From: Bacillota bacterium
GTDB taxonomy: Bacteria > Bacillota > Clostridia > Acetivibrionales > DTU013
DNA: 27,916 bases
Direction: 5' to 3'
NCBI GenBank assembly: GCA_023411645.1
Contig: JAEYON010000066.1
Span: forward strand, 1 to 27,916
The notes under the pieces were generated by a model, which did not search any database, had not been told where the DNA came from, and worked only from the letters and a program-made list of their open reading frames with translations. The stretch's first letter is position 1, and every line of letters begins with the position of its first letter. Both the position numbers and the translations under genes were made by a program. Below, piece by piece: positions 15,892-23,605 of this stretch.

Positions 15892-17343
15892 TCAAACCGT
15901 ATATGCCGTTGAAGCGGTCGTGCCGCCTCGCTCAGTCCAGTTGGTGTGGAAATGTTCTCCTCTGGGTCTGTCAATCCGTTCATAAAGGTGAGCGCCGAAA
16001 TAATCCCTCTGCGCTTGCAACAAATTGGCCGGAAGATTTTCACTCCGATAGCTGTCAAAATAAGACAAGGCTACAGATATCGTTTGTACCGGAATGCCCA
16101 TTGTTACTGCGACAGACACTGCTTTTCTCCAGTCTGACTGGTAGTTGTCAATGATCTGCGTGAAATAAGGATCGAGCAGTAAATTTGGCAACGCCGGATC
16201 TCTGTCATAAGCTTCTTTTATTTTATGCAGGAATTGTGCCCGGATGATGCAGCCTCCCCTGAATATCATGGCGATTCTGCCATAGTCCAGCTCCCAGCCA
16301 AATTCTTCTGCCGCCGCTCTCATAAGAGCAAAGCCCTGCGCGTAGGAGCAAATCTTGCTGGCATAAAGCGCACGTCTGACCGATTCAATAAATTCTTCCC
16401 TGTCTCCTCTAAAGACGACCTCAGAGGGTCCCTTCAGAATCTTTGCGGCCTTGACTCTCTCATCCTTGATCGCCGACAGGCAGCGCGCATAAACCGCTTC
16501 AGTAATGACAGGAGTTGCAACTCCCAGATCCAGCGAGCTTTTGCCTGTCCACTTTCCAGTCCCCTTCTGCCCCGCCTTGTCCAGAATCACATCCACCATG
16601 GGCAAGCCTGTTTCTGGGTCAGACTTCGCTAGTATATCGCTTGTGATCTCAATCAGATAACTGTCCAGTTCACCTTCGTTCCATCGGGCAAACACCTCAT
16701 GTAGCTCGGCCGCTGACATTCCAAGCACATTTTTCAAAAGTGAGTAAGCCTCACAGATCAATTGCATGTCACCATATTCTATGCCGTTGTGAACCATTTT
16801 AACATAATGACCCGCCCCATCCCTGCCAATATAAGTGCAGCAGGGATCACCGCCCACTTTTGCGGAAATTGCGGTCAAAATAGGCTCAACCGCCTCATAG
16901 ACCTCTTTTTCACAGCCGGGCATAATTGCCGGCCCCAATAAGGCGCCTTCCTCCCCGCCTGACACGCCGGTGCCGATAAACCGGTAGCCCTCCGATTCTA
17001 GCTCCCTGCTCCTTCTTATTGTATCTTCATAAAAAGAATTTCCGGCGTCGATAATAATGTCGCCTTTCGATACATAAGCTTTGAGCTGTTCAATTGTATC
17101 ATCAACAGGCTTACCCGCCTTAACCATGATAATAATTTTTCTTGGCTTCTCAAGAGAATTAACAAACTCCTCTATTGAGTATGTTCCATGGATCTTTTTT
17201 CCGGCCGCTTCAGCAATCATCTCATCTGTTTTTTCTCTGGTACGGTTGTAGACAGATACAGAATAGCCTCTGCTCTCGATATTCAGGGCCAGATTCTTAC
17301 CCATAACCGCCAATCCGATCATACCGACATCTTGTTTATTCAT
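15892..17343 (-). CDS. gnd: 6-Phosphogluconate dehydrogenase, decarboxylating
   Basis: Oxidises 6-phosphogluconate to ribulose-5-phosphate and CO2. It is a full-length 483-aa, long-type enzyme. It has the Rossmann start VGMIGLAVMGKNLAL, and YNRTREKT, which favours NADP. Catalytic residues are K182 and E189 in HYVKMVHNGIEYG; GQKGTGKWT and the C-terminal RGGCIIRAQFL motif are also present. The start is ATG 17343 with AAAGGAG at the end of the gluconokinase gene, which stops three bases earlier, so the two genes are tightly coupled. It consumes the kinase product. Confidence 0.97.
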   Translation of the reverse strand: MNKQDVGMIGLAVMGKNLALNIESRGYSVSVYNRTREKTDEMIAEAAGKKIHGTYSIEEFVNSLEKPRKIIIMVKAGKPVDDTIEQLKAYVSKGDIIIDAGNSFYEDTIRRSRELESEGYRFIGTGVSGGEEGALLGPAIMPGCEKEVYEAVEPILTAISAKVGGDPCCTYIGRDGAGHYVKMVHNGIEYGDMQLICEAYSLLKNVLGMSAAELHEVFARWNEGELDSYLIEITSDILAKSDPETGLPMVDVILDKAGQKGTGKWTGKSSLDLGVATPVITEAVYARCLSAIKDERVKAAKILKGPSEVVFRGDREEFIESVRRALYASKICSYAQGFALMRAAAEEFGWELDYGRIAMIFRGGCIIRAQFLHKIKEAYDRDPALPNLLLDPYFTQIIDNYQSDWRKAVSVAVTMGIPVQTISVALSYFDSYRSENLPANLLQAQRDYFGAHLYERIDRPRGEHFHTNWTERGGTTASTAYTV

Positions 17344-17345
17344 AT

Positions 17346-18890
17346 TTATACTTCTCCTTTATTATTTGAATATATACTATTGTAAATCTGCTTTGAAAGC
17401 GCGTATGCCTTCATGTATATATCATGATTTCCATCTATTGGCCTGATAACCTTTTGGGGGAGCATCCCCTGCAATACCGCATCCGGTCTGATAGCACCAA
17501 GCGCTGTCATGGCCAGAACTGCAGCGCCTAACGCCGAAGCTTCCTGAACCTCGGGCACCAGAATTTCTTTATTGAAAATATCCGCCTGCATTTGCAGCCA
17601 GGGGATCGAATTTGTATACCCTCCGTTAGCCATGATCTTATCAGCACTGTCTTTCAGTTCTGTCATAACTTCAAATACGGAATACAACCGGAACATGACA
17701 CCCTCCATTGCAGCACGAATAATGTGCTTTCTGTTGTGGGAATGGCTTAATCCAAACATCAAACCCCTGACATTCGCATTCCAGTCAGGGCTTCTTTCTC
17801 CGGTGATATACGGAAGGAAAATCAAGCCGTCGCTGCCCGGACTAATTTCTGCTGCAAAGGTATCAAAAACCTTGTAAATGCTTTCGGCACACTGGAGTGC
17901 ATCGTACTCAAATTGCTTCCTGAACTCTTCCCGCAACCATCTGAGGATGATACCGCCGTTGTTGATCGCTCCTCCTGCTACCCAGGTGTCCTTAGTAAAG
18001 GAATAACACCAGGTGCGCTGCATTGTATCAAGAAGCGGGCTGTTTACTGCCGTCCGTATCGCCCCGCTGGTTCCGATTGTTGACGAAAATGCAGTGTCGT
18101 CTCGCACTCCGCAGCCAAGATTCGCCATGATCCCATCCCCCGAGCCGATAACCACCGGCGTATCGCTGGGGATTCCAAGCAGACCTTCGTATTCCTTTTT
18201 AAAGCCCCTGAACGTATGGGTGCACTCCACCACATCACTGAATCGCTCTTGCGATATACCGAGTATCTCACGGAGAATATATTCATCCCAGCTTTGCGTA
18301 TGGATGTTGTAACAGCCCTGACAGGAAGCCAGGGTATAATCCACTGCGTATGTACCGTATAGCTTGTATAGTATGTATTCCTTGATGGTGATAAACTTGG
18401 CCGTCTTGTTGAAGAGCTCCGGTTCGTGCTTTTTAAACCAGAGGATCTTGCTAAGGGGATAAAGTGGATGCTGTATCCTGCAGCCGGTTCTCCGGTACAA
18501 ATCGCTAACATCATAATGAGCGGCGATGTATTCCGCCTCCTCGGCGGCTCTGTTATCCGCCCAGGTCATTAGTCCTGTCAGCGGTTCACCGTTTTTGCCT
18601 ACCAGCATCAGACTGTGCATATGACAGCTGATTCCAATCCCCGAAAGCTTGCTGCCGGGTGCATTGCCGCGGGACATGCCGGACGCGGTAACGGTCTTGT
18701 CCACACATTCTCTGATGACTTTTACAACACAGTTAAAAACCTCGTCCGCATTCATTTCGGCACGTCCATCCGCTGTAGTTGACAGCATATATTCCATGCC
18801 GTATATGTTTTTCTGCCGGCCATTCATATCGAATATTGCCGCTCGCACACTTGATGTCCCGATATCAAGGCTGAGATAACATTCGCCCAT
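17346..18890 (-). CDS. gntK: Gluconokinase, FGGY family
   Basis: ATP-dependent sugar-acid kinase of 514 aa, the length of Bacillus GntK. The N-terminal domain starts LSLDIGTSSVRAAIFD and has TWADNRAAEEA. The C-terminal domain has ITGERSPDWNANVRG, and ANGGYTNSIPWLQMQADIF, which is the second FGGY signature. FGGY enzymes are hard to tell apart by eye, so xylulose or other pentulose substrates are possible. Being directly coupled to gnd makes gluconate the best choice. First gene of the operon; AGGGG lies rather far (about 14 bases) before the ATG. The 110-bp gap upstream has TATACT at 18954-18959 as a possible -10 box, without a convincing -35. Confidence 0.88.
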   Translation of the reverse strand: MGECYLSLDIGTSSVRAAIFDMNGRQKNIYGMEYMLSTTADGRAEMNADEVFNCVVKVIRECVDKTVTASGMSRGNAPGSKLSGIGISCHMHSLMLVGKNGEPLTGLMTWADNRAAEEAEYIAAHYDVSDLYRRTGCRIQHPLYPLSKILWFKKHEPELFNKTAKFITIKEYILYKLYGTYAVDYTLASCQGCYNIHTQSWDEYILREILGISQERFSDVVECTHTFRGFKKEYEGLLGIPSDTPVVIGSGDGIMANLGCGVRDDTAFSSTIGTSGAIRTAVNSPLLDTMQRTWCYSFTKDTWVAGGAINNGGIILRWLREEFRKQFEYDALQCAESIYKVFDTFAAEISPGSDGLIFLPYITGERSPDWNANVRGLMFGLSHSHNRKHIIRAAMEGVMFRLYSVFEVMTELKDSADKIMANGGYTNSIPWLQMQADIFNKEILVPEVQEASALGAAVLAMTALGAIRPDAVLQGMLPQKVIRPIDGNHDIYMKAYALSKQIYNSIYSNNKGEV

Positions 18891-19000
18891 TTAAGTCTTC
18901 AACCCCTTTGTCCCAAGTCAATCCGATCAGCTAATGACCATTCTTATGAATTAAGTATACTCCGACTAATTGCAATATTCTTTGCTATAATTGCTGGTTT

Positions 19001-19525
19001 TCATGTATTTATTGCTCTATAGCGCAGCTTCATCACGGTAAAATACAACCCTATTCCGGCTATAGCTCCGGCGCTGTCGATCAGCACATCCGTAACCTGA
19101 CCGCTCCTTCCCGGTACAAAAAGCTGATGGACCTCATCAGAAATGGCATACATAACACAGATCAGCAGTATAAGCAGAGAGCTTCTTAAACTATAGGGCT
19201 TACTTTTCCCCAATGCATTGGATGATAGGAGACCCAACACCAGATACGCCACAAAGTGAGCATTCTTTCTGACAAAATAACTGAAGCTGTTCAGATCAGC
19301 CTCAATGCCGGGGACAAGCTTCCCAAGCAGCTTTATAATGGCTTGCGTAATTCCTGAGCTTAGTTGATTGGACTGTTCAGCGGGTTGCGCCGACAGGTAA
19401 AATATGAACAGCATCCAGAGAATCACTGCCGTCCAGGACAAGATAGCCACAGCGTGTCCTTTACCGGTACTGCCGCTTGAATTTCTGCCCGAGCTTTCGT
19501 CCTTATCTTTGCCGATATGCTTCAT
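19001..19525 (-). CDS. VanZ-like membrane protein
   Basis: Membrane protein of 174 aa in the VanZ/teicoplanin-resistance-like family. About four hydrophobic helices follow a hydrophilic Ser/Gly/Lys-rich N-terminus of some 24 residues. Family motifs are FYLSAQPAEQS, RKNAHFVAYLVLG and SDEVHQLFVPGRSGQVTDVL. The biochemical role of this family is unknown, and resistance should not be assumed. Its ATG overlaps the stop of the deacetylase gene in an ATGA, so the two are coupled, hinting at a shared cell-surface job. Confidence 0.88.
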   Translation of the reverse strand: MKHIGKDKDESSGRNSSGSTGKGHAVAILSWTAVILWMLFIFYLSAQPAEQSNQLSSGITQAIIKLLGKLVPGIEADLNSFSYFVRKNAHFVAYLVLGLLSSNALGKSKPYSLRSSLLILLICVMYAISDEVHQLFVPGRSGQVTDVLIDSAGAIAGIGLYFTVMKLRYRAINT

Positions 19526-20319
19526 ATCGATACTACCTTGCCTGCTTCTACTTTAAATGCTTCCCCGTCTACACCAATCCAAACCGGAATACCGGAAGGA
19601 TTTTGGACTATCTTTCTGTCTGCGCTGAATTTCAGGCCTTTCATCGCTTTGACATAGTCCAGTATCTCGATATTTGTCGCATACCAGACATTTTCGTCAC
19701 CGCATACCGTTTTACAGAACTCCTCAATCAGCTCCCAATTATTATTCCGATCAAATTCAAAACTATGCCCCCATACATAAAACAACGGCATTTGTGCCCA
19801 GCCCAGCAAGTTTTGAAACTCTCTGCATTTGTCCATCAGATTCTGTTCATGATGACATGTCGGATGCCAAGCCAGAAAATTCCCGGGCAGGTGGAACCAC
19901 CCCTGGGACTGAACCGTCCTTGCGTATTCAATTCCAAGTCCCGGCAGAATTGCAATCACTTCCTCGTTATATGTACCAAAGGGGTAGGACATTCCGCGGA
20001 CCGGATATCCCGTAAGTGCTTCAAGCCTCTTTCTGTCCTCGAGGATTTCCGAAACGATCATCTCATTCGGAAGCATGGTGAGGTGCGGATGATTTAATGA
20101 ATGCGCAGAAATCTCATGGCCTTCATATAGTTTGGCTACCTCCGATGCGCTTACAAATGGATCCGTATCAAATTTTCCTGAGTTAAGGTGGAAGCTCCCT
20201 TTGATGCCATATTTGTTGAAAATATCCACAAGTCTTCTGTCATGGATCTGCCCGTCATCATAGCTCATGGTCAGGGCTTTCCTCTTCCCGTCGGGGTAAA
20301 AGCTAAAAGTAATATTCAT
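19522..20319 (-). CDS. Polysaccharide deacetylase family protein
   Basis: NodB-homology domain protein of 265 aa, expected to remove acetyl groups from an amino sugar or a related amide. Metal and catalytic motifs are present: SYDDG (19-23), H73 and H77 in SAHSLNHPHL, and RGMSYPFG (108-115). A later WHPTCHH could supply the last histidine. No signal peptide or membrane segment is seen, so it probably acts inside the cell, unlike most peptidoglycan deacetylases. ATG 20319 has AAGGAG about ten bases upstream. It is coupled to the VanZ-like gene and divergent from the AraC-type regulator. The substrate is unknown. Confidence 0.88.
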   Translation of the reverse strand: MNITFSFYPDGKRKALTMSYDDGQIHDRRLVDIFNKYGIKGSFHLNSGKFDTDPFVSASEVAKLYEGHEISAHSLNHPHLTMLPNEMIVSEILEDRKRLEALTGYPVRGMSYPFGTYNEEVIAILPGLGIEYARTVQSQGWFHLPGNFLAWHPTCHHEQNLMDKCREFQNLLGWAQMPLFYVWGHSFEFDRNNNWELIEEFCKTVCGDENVWYATNIEILDYVKAMKGLKFSADRKIVQNPSGIPVWIGVDGEAFKVEAGKVVSI

Positions 20320-20609
20320 ATGATTAAATCTCCTTAAGAAGTAAATTTTTCTAGTATTTATTGTACCATTATCTGCGCGCTTGTAACGCCTCGGTTCAAA
20401 ATAAAATTTTCGGCTTGTATACAGCGTAAGTATTTTACCCTAAAAAACGAAGCATCTGGCTACAAATTTGCTTGTTTCTTGTACCGGATAGCTTGTAAAC
20501 ATGCACAAATTGCTGTATGCTAAGATCAACATAAGAAATTTGATTTTGTAAAGCAAATTATGAAGGTAGAAAGTGTAAAGTAGCCTACGAAAATCGAGGA
20601 GGGAATTTT
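20320..20609. other. Intergenic control region between deacetylase and AraC regulator
   Basis: This 290-bp divergent region has no convincing gene. GCTTGTA occurs three times in the same orientation (20379, 20413, 20491) and a relative GCTTGTT at 20470, which could be regulator half-sites. AAATTGCTGT (20507-20516) is identical to one arm of the inverted repeat at 23424-23440. No clear plus-strand promoter for the araC-type gene was found. Confidence 0.4.
20360..20387 (-). promoter_or_regulatory. Candidate promoter of the deacetylase-VanZ pair
   Basis: TACAAT (20360-20365) is preceded by TGG, an extended -10. GTTACA (20382-20387) gives a 16-bp spacer as the -35 box. Confidence 0.42.
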
Positions 20610-21476
20610 GTGAAACTGCCACAGCAGGATTTTACATACAGACAGTACATGGAGGCCTCTGACTTTGAGCTTTTTTACTATCAGGACAATAAACCTCCTG
20701 AGGTAGATTTCCACAACCATGACTTCTATGAGATCTACCTTTTTCTTTCCGGCACGGTGACCTTTGTAATTGAGGGTAAATCATATCGAATGAAGCCCAG
20801 AGACATTCTGATTATTAATAATAAGGAGCTTCACAAGGCCTTAGTAGAAAAGGGTATTCCCTATGAAAGGATTGTCATCTGGCTGAACCCAGACTATGTA
20901 AAAAGCCTGAACACCGAGAAGACAAACCTGCTTGGAGTATTTGATTCATCATTGCTAAACCGGTATAACCTGCTGCGGCTGAATTCTGAAGCAATGGAAT
21001 ACATCTACACAATCATTGACAAGCTGGGGCTCGCATACAAAAGCAGCACATTCGGAAGTGACATCCTGAGGGATTCATATATAAAAGAATTATTGGTATA
21101 TATCAACTGGGTATATCAGATTTCCAGCGGAAGTAACCTGGAGCTGGATATCACTTATAACGAAAAGGTCACAAAAATCATTCATTATATCAATCAGAAT
21201 CTGAGCGAAGACTTGTCTCTTGAGACAATCTCGGCCAAATTTTATTTGAGCAAGTATCATCTTCTGCGTGAGTTCAAGAAAAACACCGGATATACAATAC
21301 ACAGGTATATCACTCAGAAGCGCCTTATTATGGCCAAGGAACTGCTGAAGGACAGCAGACAGGTCTCAGAGGTTTGCAGTAAATGCGGCTTTGGTGACTA
21401 TTCAAACTTTATTCGCGCCTTCAGGAAGGAGTTTGGAATCTCCCCCAAAAAATACTTCAAGGGCGCCAATCTATAA
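20610..21476 (+). CDS. AraC-family transcriptional regulator
   Basis: Sugar-type regulator of 288 aa. The N-terminal cupin-like sensor (about 1-160) has DFHNHDFYEIYLFLSG and MKPRDILIINNKELH. The C-terminal double helix-turn-helix (about 190-285) has LSLETISAKFYLSKYHLLRE and the family signature GFGDYSNFIRAFRKEFGISP followed by KKYF. The start is GTG 20610 with GGAGG seven bases upstream. It is divergent from the deacetylase gene and faces the mannitol dehydrogenase/UxuB gene. Either the deacetylase or the sugar-acid genes on both sides may be targets. Its ligand is unknown. Confidence 0.93.
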   Translation: MKLPQQDFTYRQYMEASDFELFYYQDNKPPEVDFHNHDFYEIYLFLSGTVTFVIEGKSYRMKPRDILIINNKELHKALVEKGIPYERIVIWLNPDYVKSLNTEKTNLLGVFDSSLLNRYNLLRLNSEAMEYIYTIIDKLGLAYKSSTFGSDILRDSYIKELLVYINWVYQISSGSNLELDITYNEKVTKIIHYINQNLSEDLSLETISAKFYLSKYHLLREFKKNTGYTIHRYITQKRLIMAKELLKDSRQVSEVCSKCGFGDYSNFIRAFRKEFGISPKKYFKGANL

Positions 21477-21499
21477 CCCTTGCAGTGTATATCAGTGTA

Positions 21500-21513
21500 T
21501 ATTTCTAGAAATA
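21500..21513. repeat. 14-bp perfect palindrome
   Basis: TATTTCTAGAAATA lies between the stops of the AraC-type gene and the convergent UxuB-family gene. It has no loop or T-run, so it is not a typical terminator. I see no rho-independent terminator for either convergent gene. Confidence 0.5.
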
Positions 21514-21545
21514 AATATTCTCTGTGCTGAATATACTAAACGCTT

Positions 21546-21614
21546 GCTCAGTCTACTACAATGTCTGTGCTCAGTCTTGTGCTCTGTCTGCTGCTCGGTC
21601 TGCTTGCTCAATCC
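21546..21614. repeat. Imperfect GCTCnGTCT repeats at the end of the UxuB-family gene
   Basis: GCTCAGTCT or a near copy occurs at 21546, 21569, 21581, 21593 and 21606, with spacings of 23, 12, 12 and 13 bp. The array begins at the stop codon of the UxuB-family gene and runs downstream of it. Confidence 0.6.
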
Positions 21615-23230
21615 GCTTCAAGCACTTGCTTTAATACATTTCTGACCGCCTGCTTTCCGGTGATCATCGCAGCAAAGTACTTCTCCACCTTCTGCCCCAA
21701 TCCGATCTTATACAGATCCAGCCCGAACAGTCTCTCATTTGACAAAACAGGAACTAAACGTCCTTCAGCAGAAGCAGGGTCGCCAAATACTACCCCCTTC
21801 AGATAACCCTTCAGCTCCTCCATCATCGGATCGGCGCTGAGCTCCATCATTTCGCCGCTATCATCAAGACCCATAAGATACCTGCACCAGCCGGCAATAA
21901 CAAGCGGAATATACTTCAGCTTCGTTACATCCTTCATTGGGTCAGCAACATAAGATTTGATGGTTTCACCAAATCTGACCGGTATCTTTTGCGAGGTGTC
22001 GGTGGCAATCCTTTGAGGTGTGTCAGGAATATATGGATTGGGGAACCTAACTTCAATGACTTCCCGGATAAAGGCCTCCGGATCGATAATGCCCGGATGA
22101 ACTACCACGGGCATTCCTTCCTCATATCCAATCTTCTCAATCAGTTTCTTGAGAAGCTCATCCTGCATCTCATCTGCGATCAGACCGTAATTCAAAAGAC
22201 ATCCAAAGACGGCAAGTGCAGTGTGCAGAGGATTTAGGCAGGTACAAACCTTCATTTTCTCAACGCGGTTTACAGTTTCCCTGTCGGTGAAAATAACACC
22301 TGCCAGTTCAAGCGGCATACGCCCATTCGGGAAATGATCCTCTACCACGAGATATTGAGAAACCTCTGTATTCACAAACGGAGCAATATACGTCCTTTTT
22401 TCCGTACAAACGATATCAGTACTTCCAAAGCCGGTTTGCACAAGCGTGTCCCGCACCTTTTCCGACGGTCTTGGAGTAATTTTGTCAATCATTGACCAAG
22501 GAAAGGAAACCTTTGCCGGGTCATTGAGATACTCTATAAATTTATGGTCAACAAAGCCCTTCTCCGCCCATTTTTTAGAAACTGCACAGACTGAAGCTTG
22601 GAGCAGCTCTCCGTTGTGAGAGCAATTATCCATACTGACAAAAGCAACCGGCAATTCACCATTAAGATACCTGGTATAAGCAAGTGAAGCAATTTTTGAC
22701 ATAATATGCCTCGGCTTGTCGGGGCCGTTCTCCATATCTTCCGCCGCTTCCGCAAGGTACTCACCCGTTATGCCTTTGAGGCTGTATCCTTTTTCAGTGA
22801 TTGTGAAGCTAACTACCTGCAGTGACGGATTTGCAAAAATGTCCTTAAGCCGTGCCCAGTCCTTTTCTCTAGCGACATCTCCCACAAGGCTCTCCGCGAT
22901 ACTTGCGATCACCTTTTTCTCCAGGCTTCCGTCCGGCTTCATCAGTACCAAAAGACTCAAGTTATCATATGGGGTATAAATCCGGTCAATAATCTCCGGA
23001 TCGAAGGTTTCTGCCGAGACAATTCCGGTATCTGCTTTATTATGTTCAAGAAGCGTTTGCTGCAATACGGATATAAACCCTTTTAGAATGTTGCCAGCAC
23101 CAAAATGCAGCCATGTGGGGCGTTCTGCGGTATTGCGGATCATTTGCTCCACATCAAAACGCGGCAGCCCTATCTCAGCTCTCTCCCATTCCCCACTATT
23201 TTTTATTCCAACTTTGCTTAATGTCAGCAT
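21608..23230 (-). CDS. uxuB: Mannitol dehydrogenase family protein, probable fructuronate reductase
   Basis: Long-chain polyol dehydrogenase of 540 aa. The N-terminal Rossmann domain has WLHFGAGNILKGF. The middle has VSMDNCSHNGELL. The catalytic lysine motif is KVCTCLNPLHTALAVFG, which corresponds to the KxxxLNxxH pattern of the family. Members reduce fructuronate to mannonate (UxuB), tagaturonate (UxaB) or fructose to mannitol; the size resembles clostridial UxuB forms. Nearby gluconokinase, Gnd and the LarA-like epimerase favour mannonate metabolism. The start is ATG 23230 with AAGGGTGG upstream. A -10-like TACAAT lies at 23263-23268. It is monocistronic as far as can be seen. Confidence 0.85.
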   Translation of the reverse strand: MLTLSKVGIKNSGEWERAEIGLPRFDVEQMIRNTAERPTWLHFGAGNILKGFISVLQQTLLEHNKADTGIVSAETFDPEIIDRIYTPYDNLSLLVLMKPDGSLEKKVIASIAESLVGDVAREKDWARLKDIFANPSLQVVSFTITEKGYSLKGITGEYLAEAAEDMENGPDKPRHIMSKIASLAYTRYLNGELPVAFVSMDNCSHNGELLQASVCAVSKKWAEKGFVDHKFIEYLNDPAKVSFPWSMIDKITPRPSEKVRDTLVQTGFGSTDIVCTEKRTYIAPFVNTEVSQYLVVEDHFPNGRMPLELAGVIFTDRETVNRVEKMKVCTCLNPLHTALAVFGCLLNYGLIADEMQDELLKKLIEKIGYEEGMPVVVHPGIIDPEAFIREVIEVRFPNPYIPDTPQRIATDTSQKIPVRFGETIKSYVADPMKDVTKLKYIPLVIAGWCRYLMGLDDSGEMMELSADPMMEELKGYLKGVVFGDPASAEGRLVPVLSNERLFGLDLYKIGLGQKVEKYFAAMITGKQAVRNVLKQVLEAD

Positions 23231-23605
23231 CTGTTACCCACCCTTCATATAAGAACAGTATTATTGTACCCTGATTTATCATTGTACAATTGCGTATGAG
23301 CATTTTGCGCAAGCAAAAAATTGCACACGCATAAATTCCGCCGCAGGCGTATAATAGCCTTATATCATAGGGCAATTATACAATAACATATTTGCCATTT
23401 TCTTTGCTTATATTGCCTATAATACAGCAAAAATTGCTGTGTCATAGAAACATGACCCCAATCTTTAATAACAGCCATACTAGGAGGCAAGTAAAAGCCC
23501 TCTCCAGCCAGGCTTCCTATTGTCTTCTTCAAATAAATGTTATAATCTTCTTATGTTAATCAATTTGTGTTACTATCTCTGATGCAATAAACGAGGAGGT
23601 CTGAC
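23231..23605. promoter_or_regulatory. Divergent control region, uxuB-like gene and 5'-nucleotidase
   Basis: This 375-bp region has no gene. Near uxuB: minus-strand -10 TACAAT (23263-23268) and the palindrome ATTGTACAAT (23281-23290). Next comes the hairpin TTTTGC-GCAA-GCAAAA (23303-23318). A plus-strand TATAAT (23418-23423) is followed by the inverted repeat ACAGCAA-AAA-TTGCTGT (23424-23440), a likely operator. Near the nucleotidase there is a stem TAGGAGGC/GCTTCCTA (about 23480-23519), then TTGTCT and an extended -10 TGTTATAAT ending at 23546, with a 15-bp spacer. Confidence 0.5.

Noticed and set aside
20379..20498. GCTTGTA repeats as a CRISPR-like or iteron array
   Set aside because: Only three short copies with unequal spacing; at most regulator half-sites.
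23460..23546. Possible riboswitch before the 5'-nucleotidase
   Set aside because: There is one 8-bp stem with a large loop, but no conserved core of a known riboswitch class was recognised, and the likely -10 box lies downstream of it.
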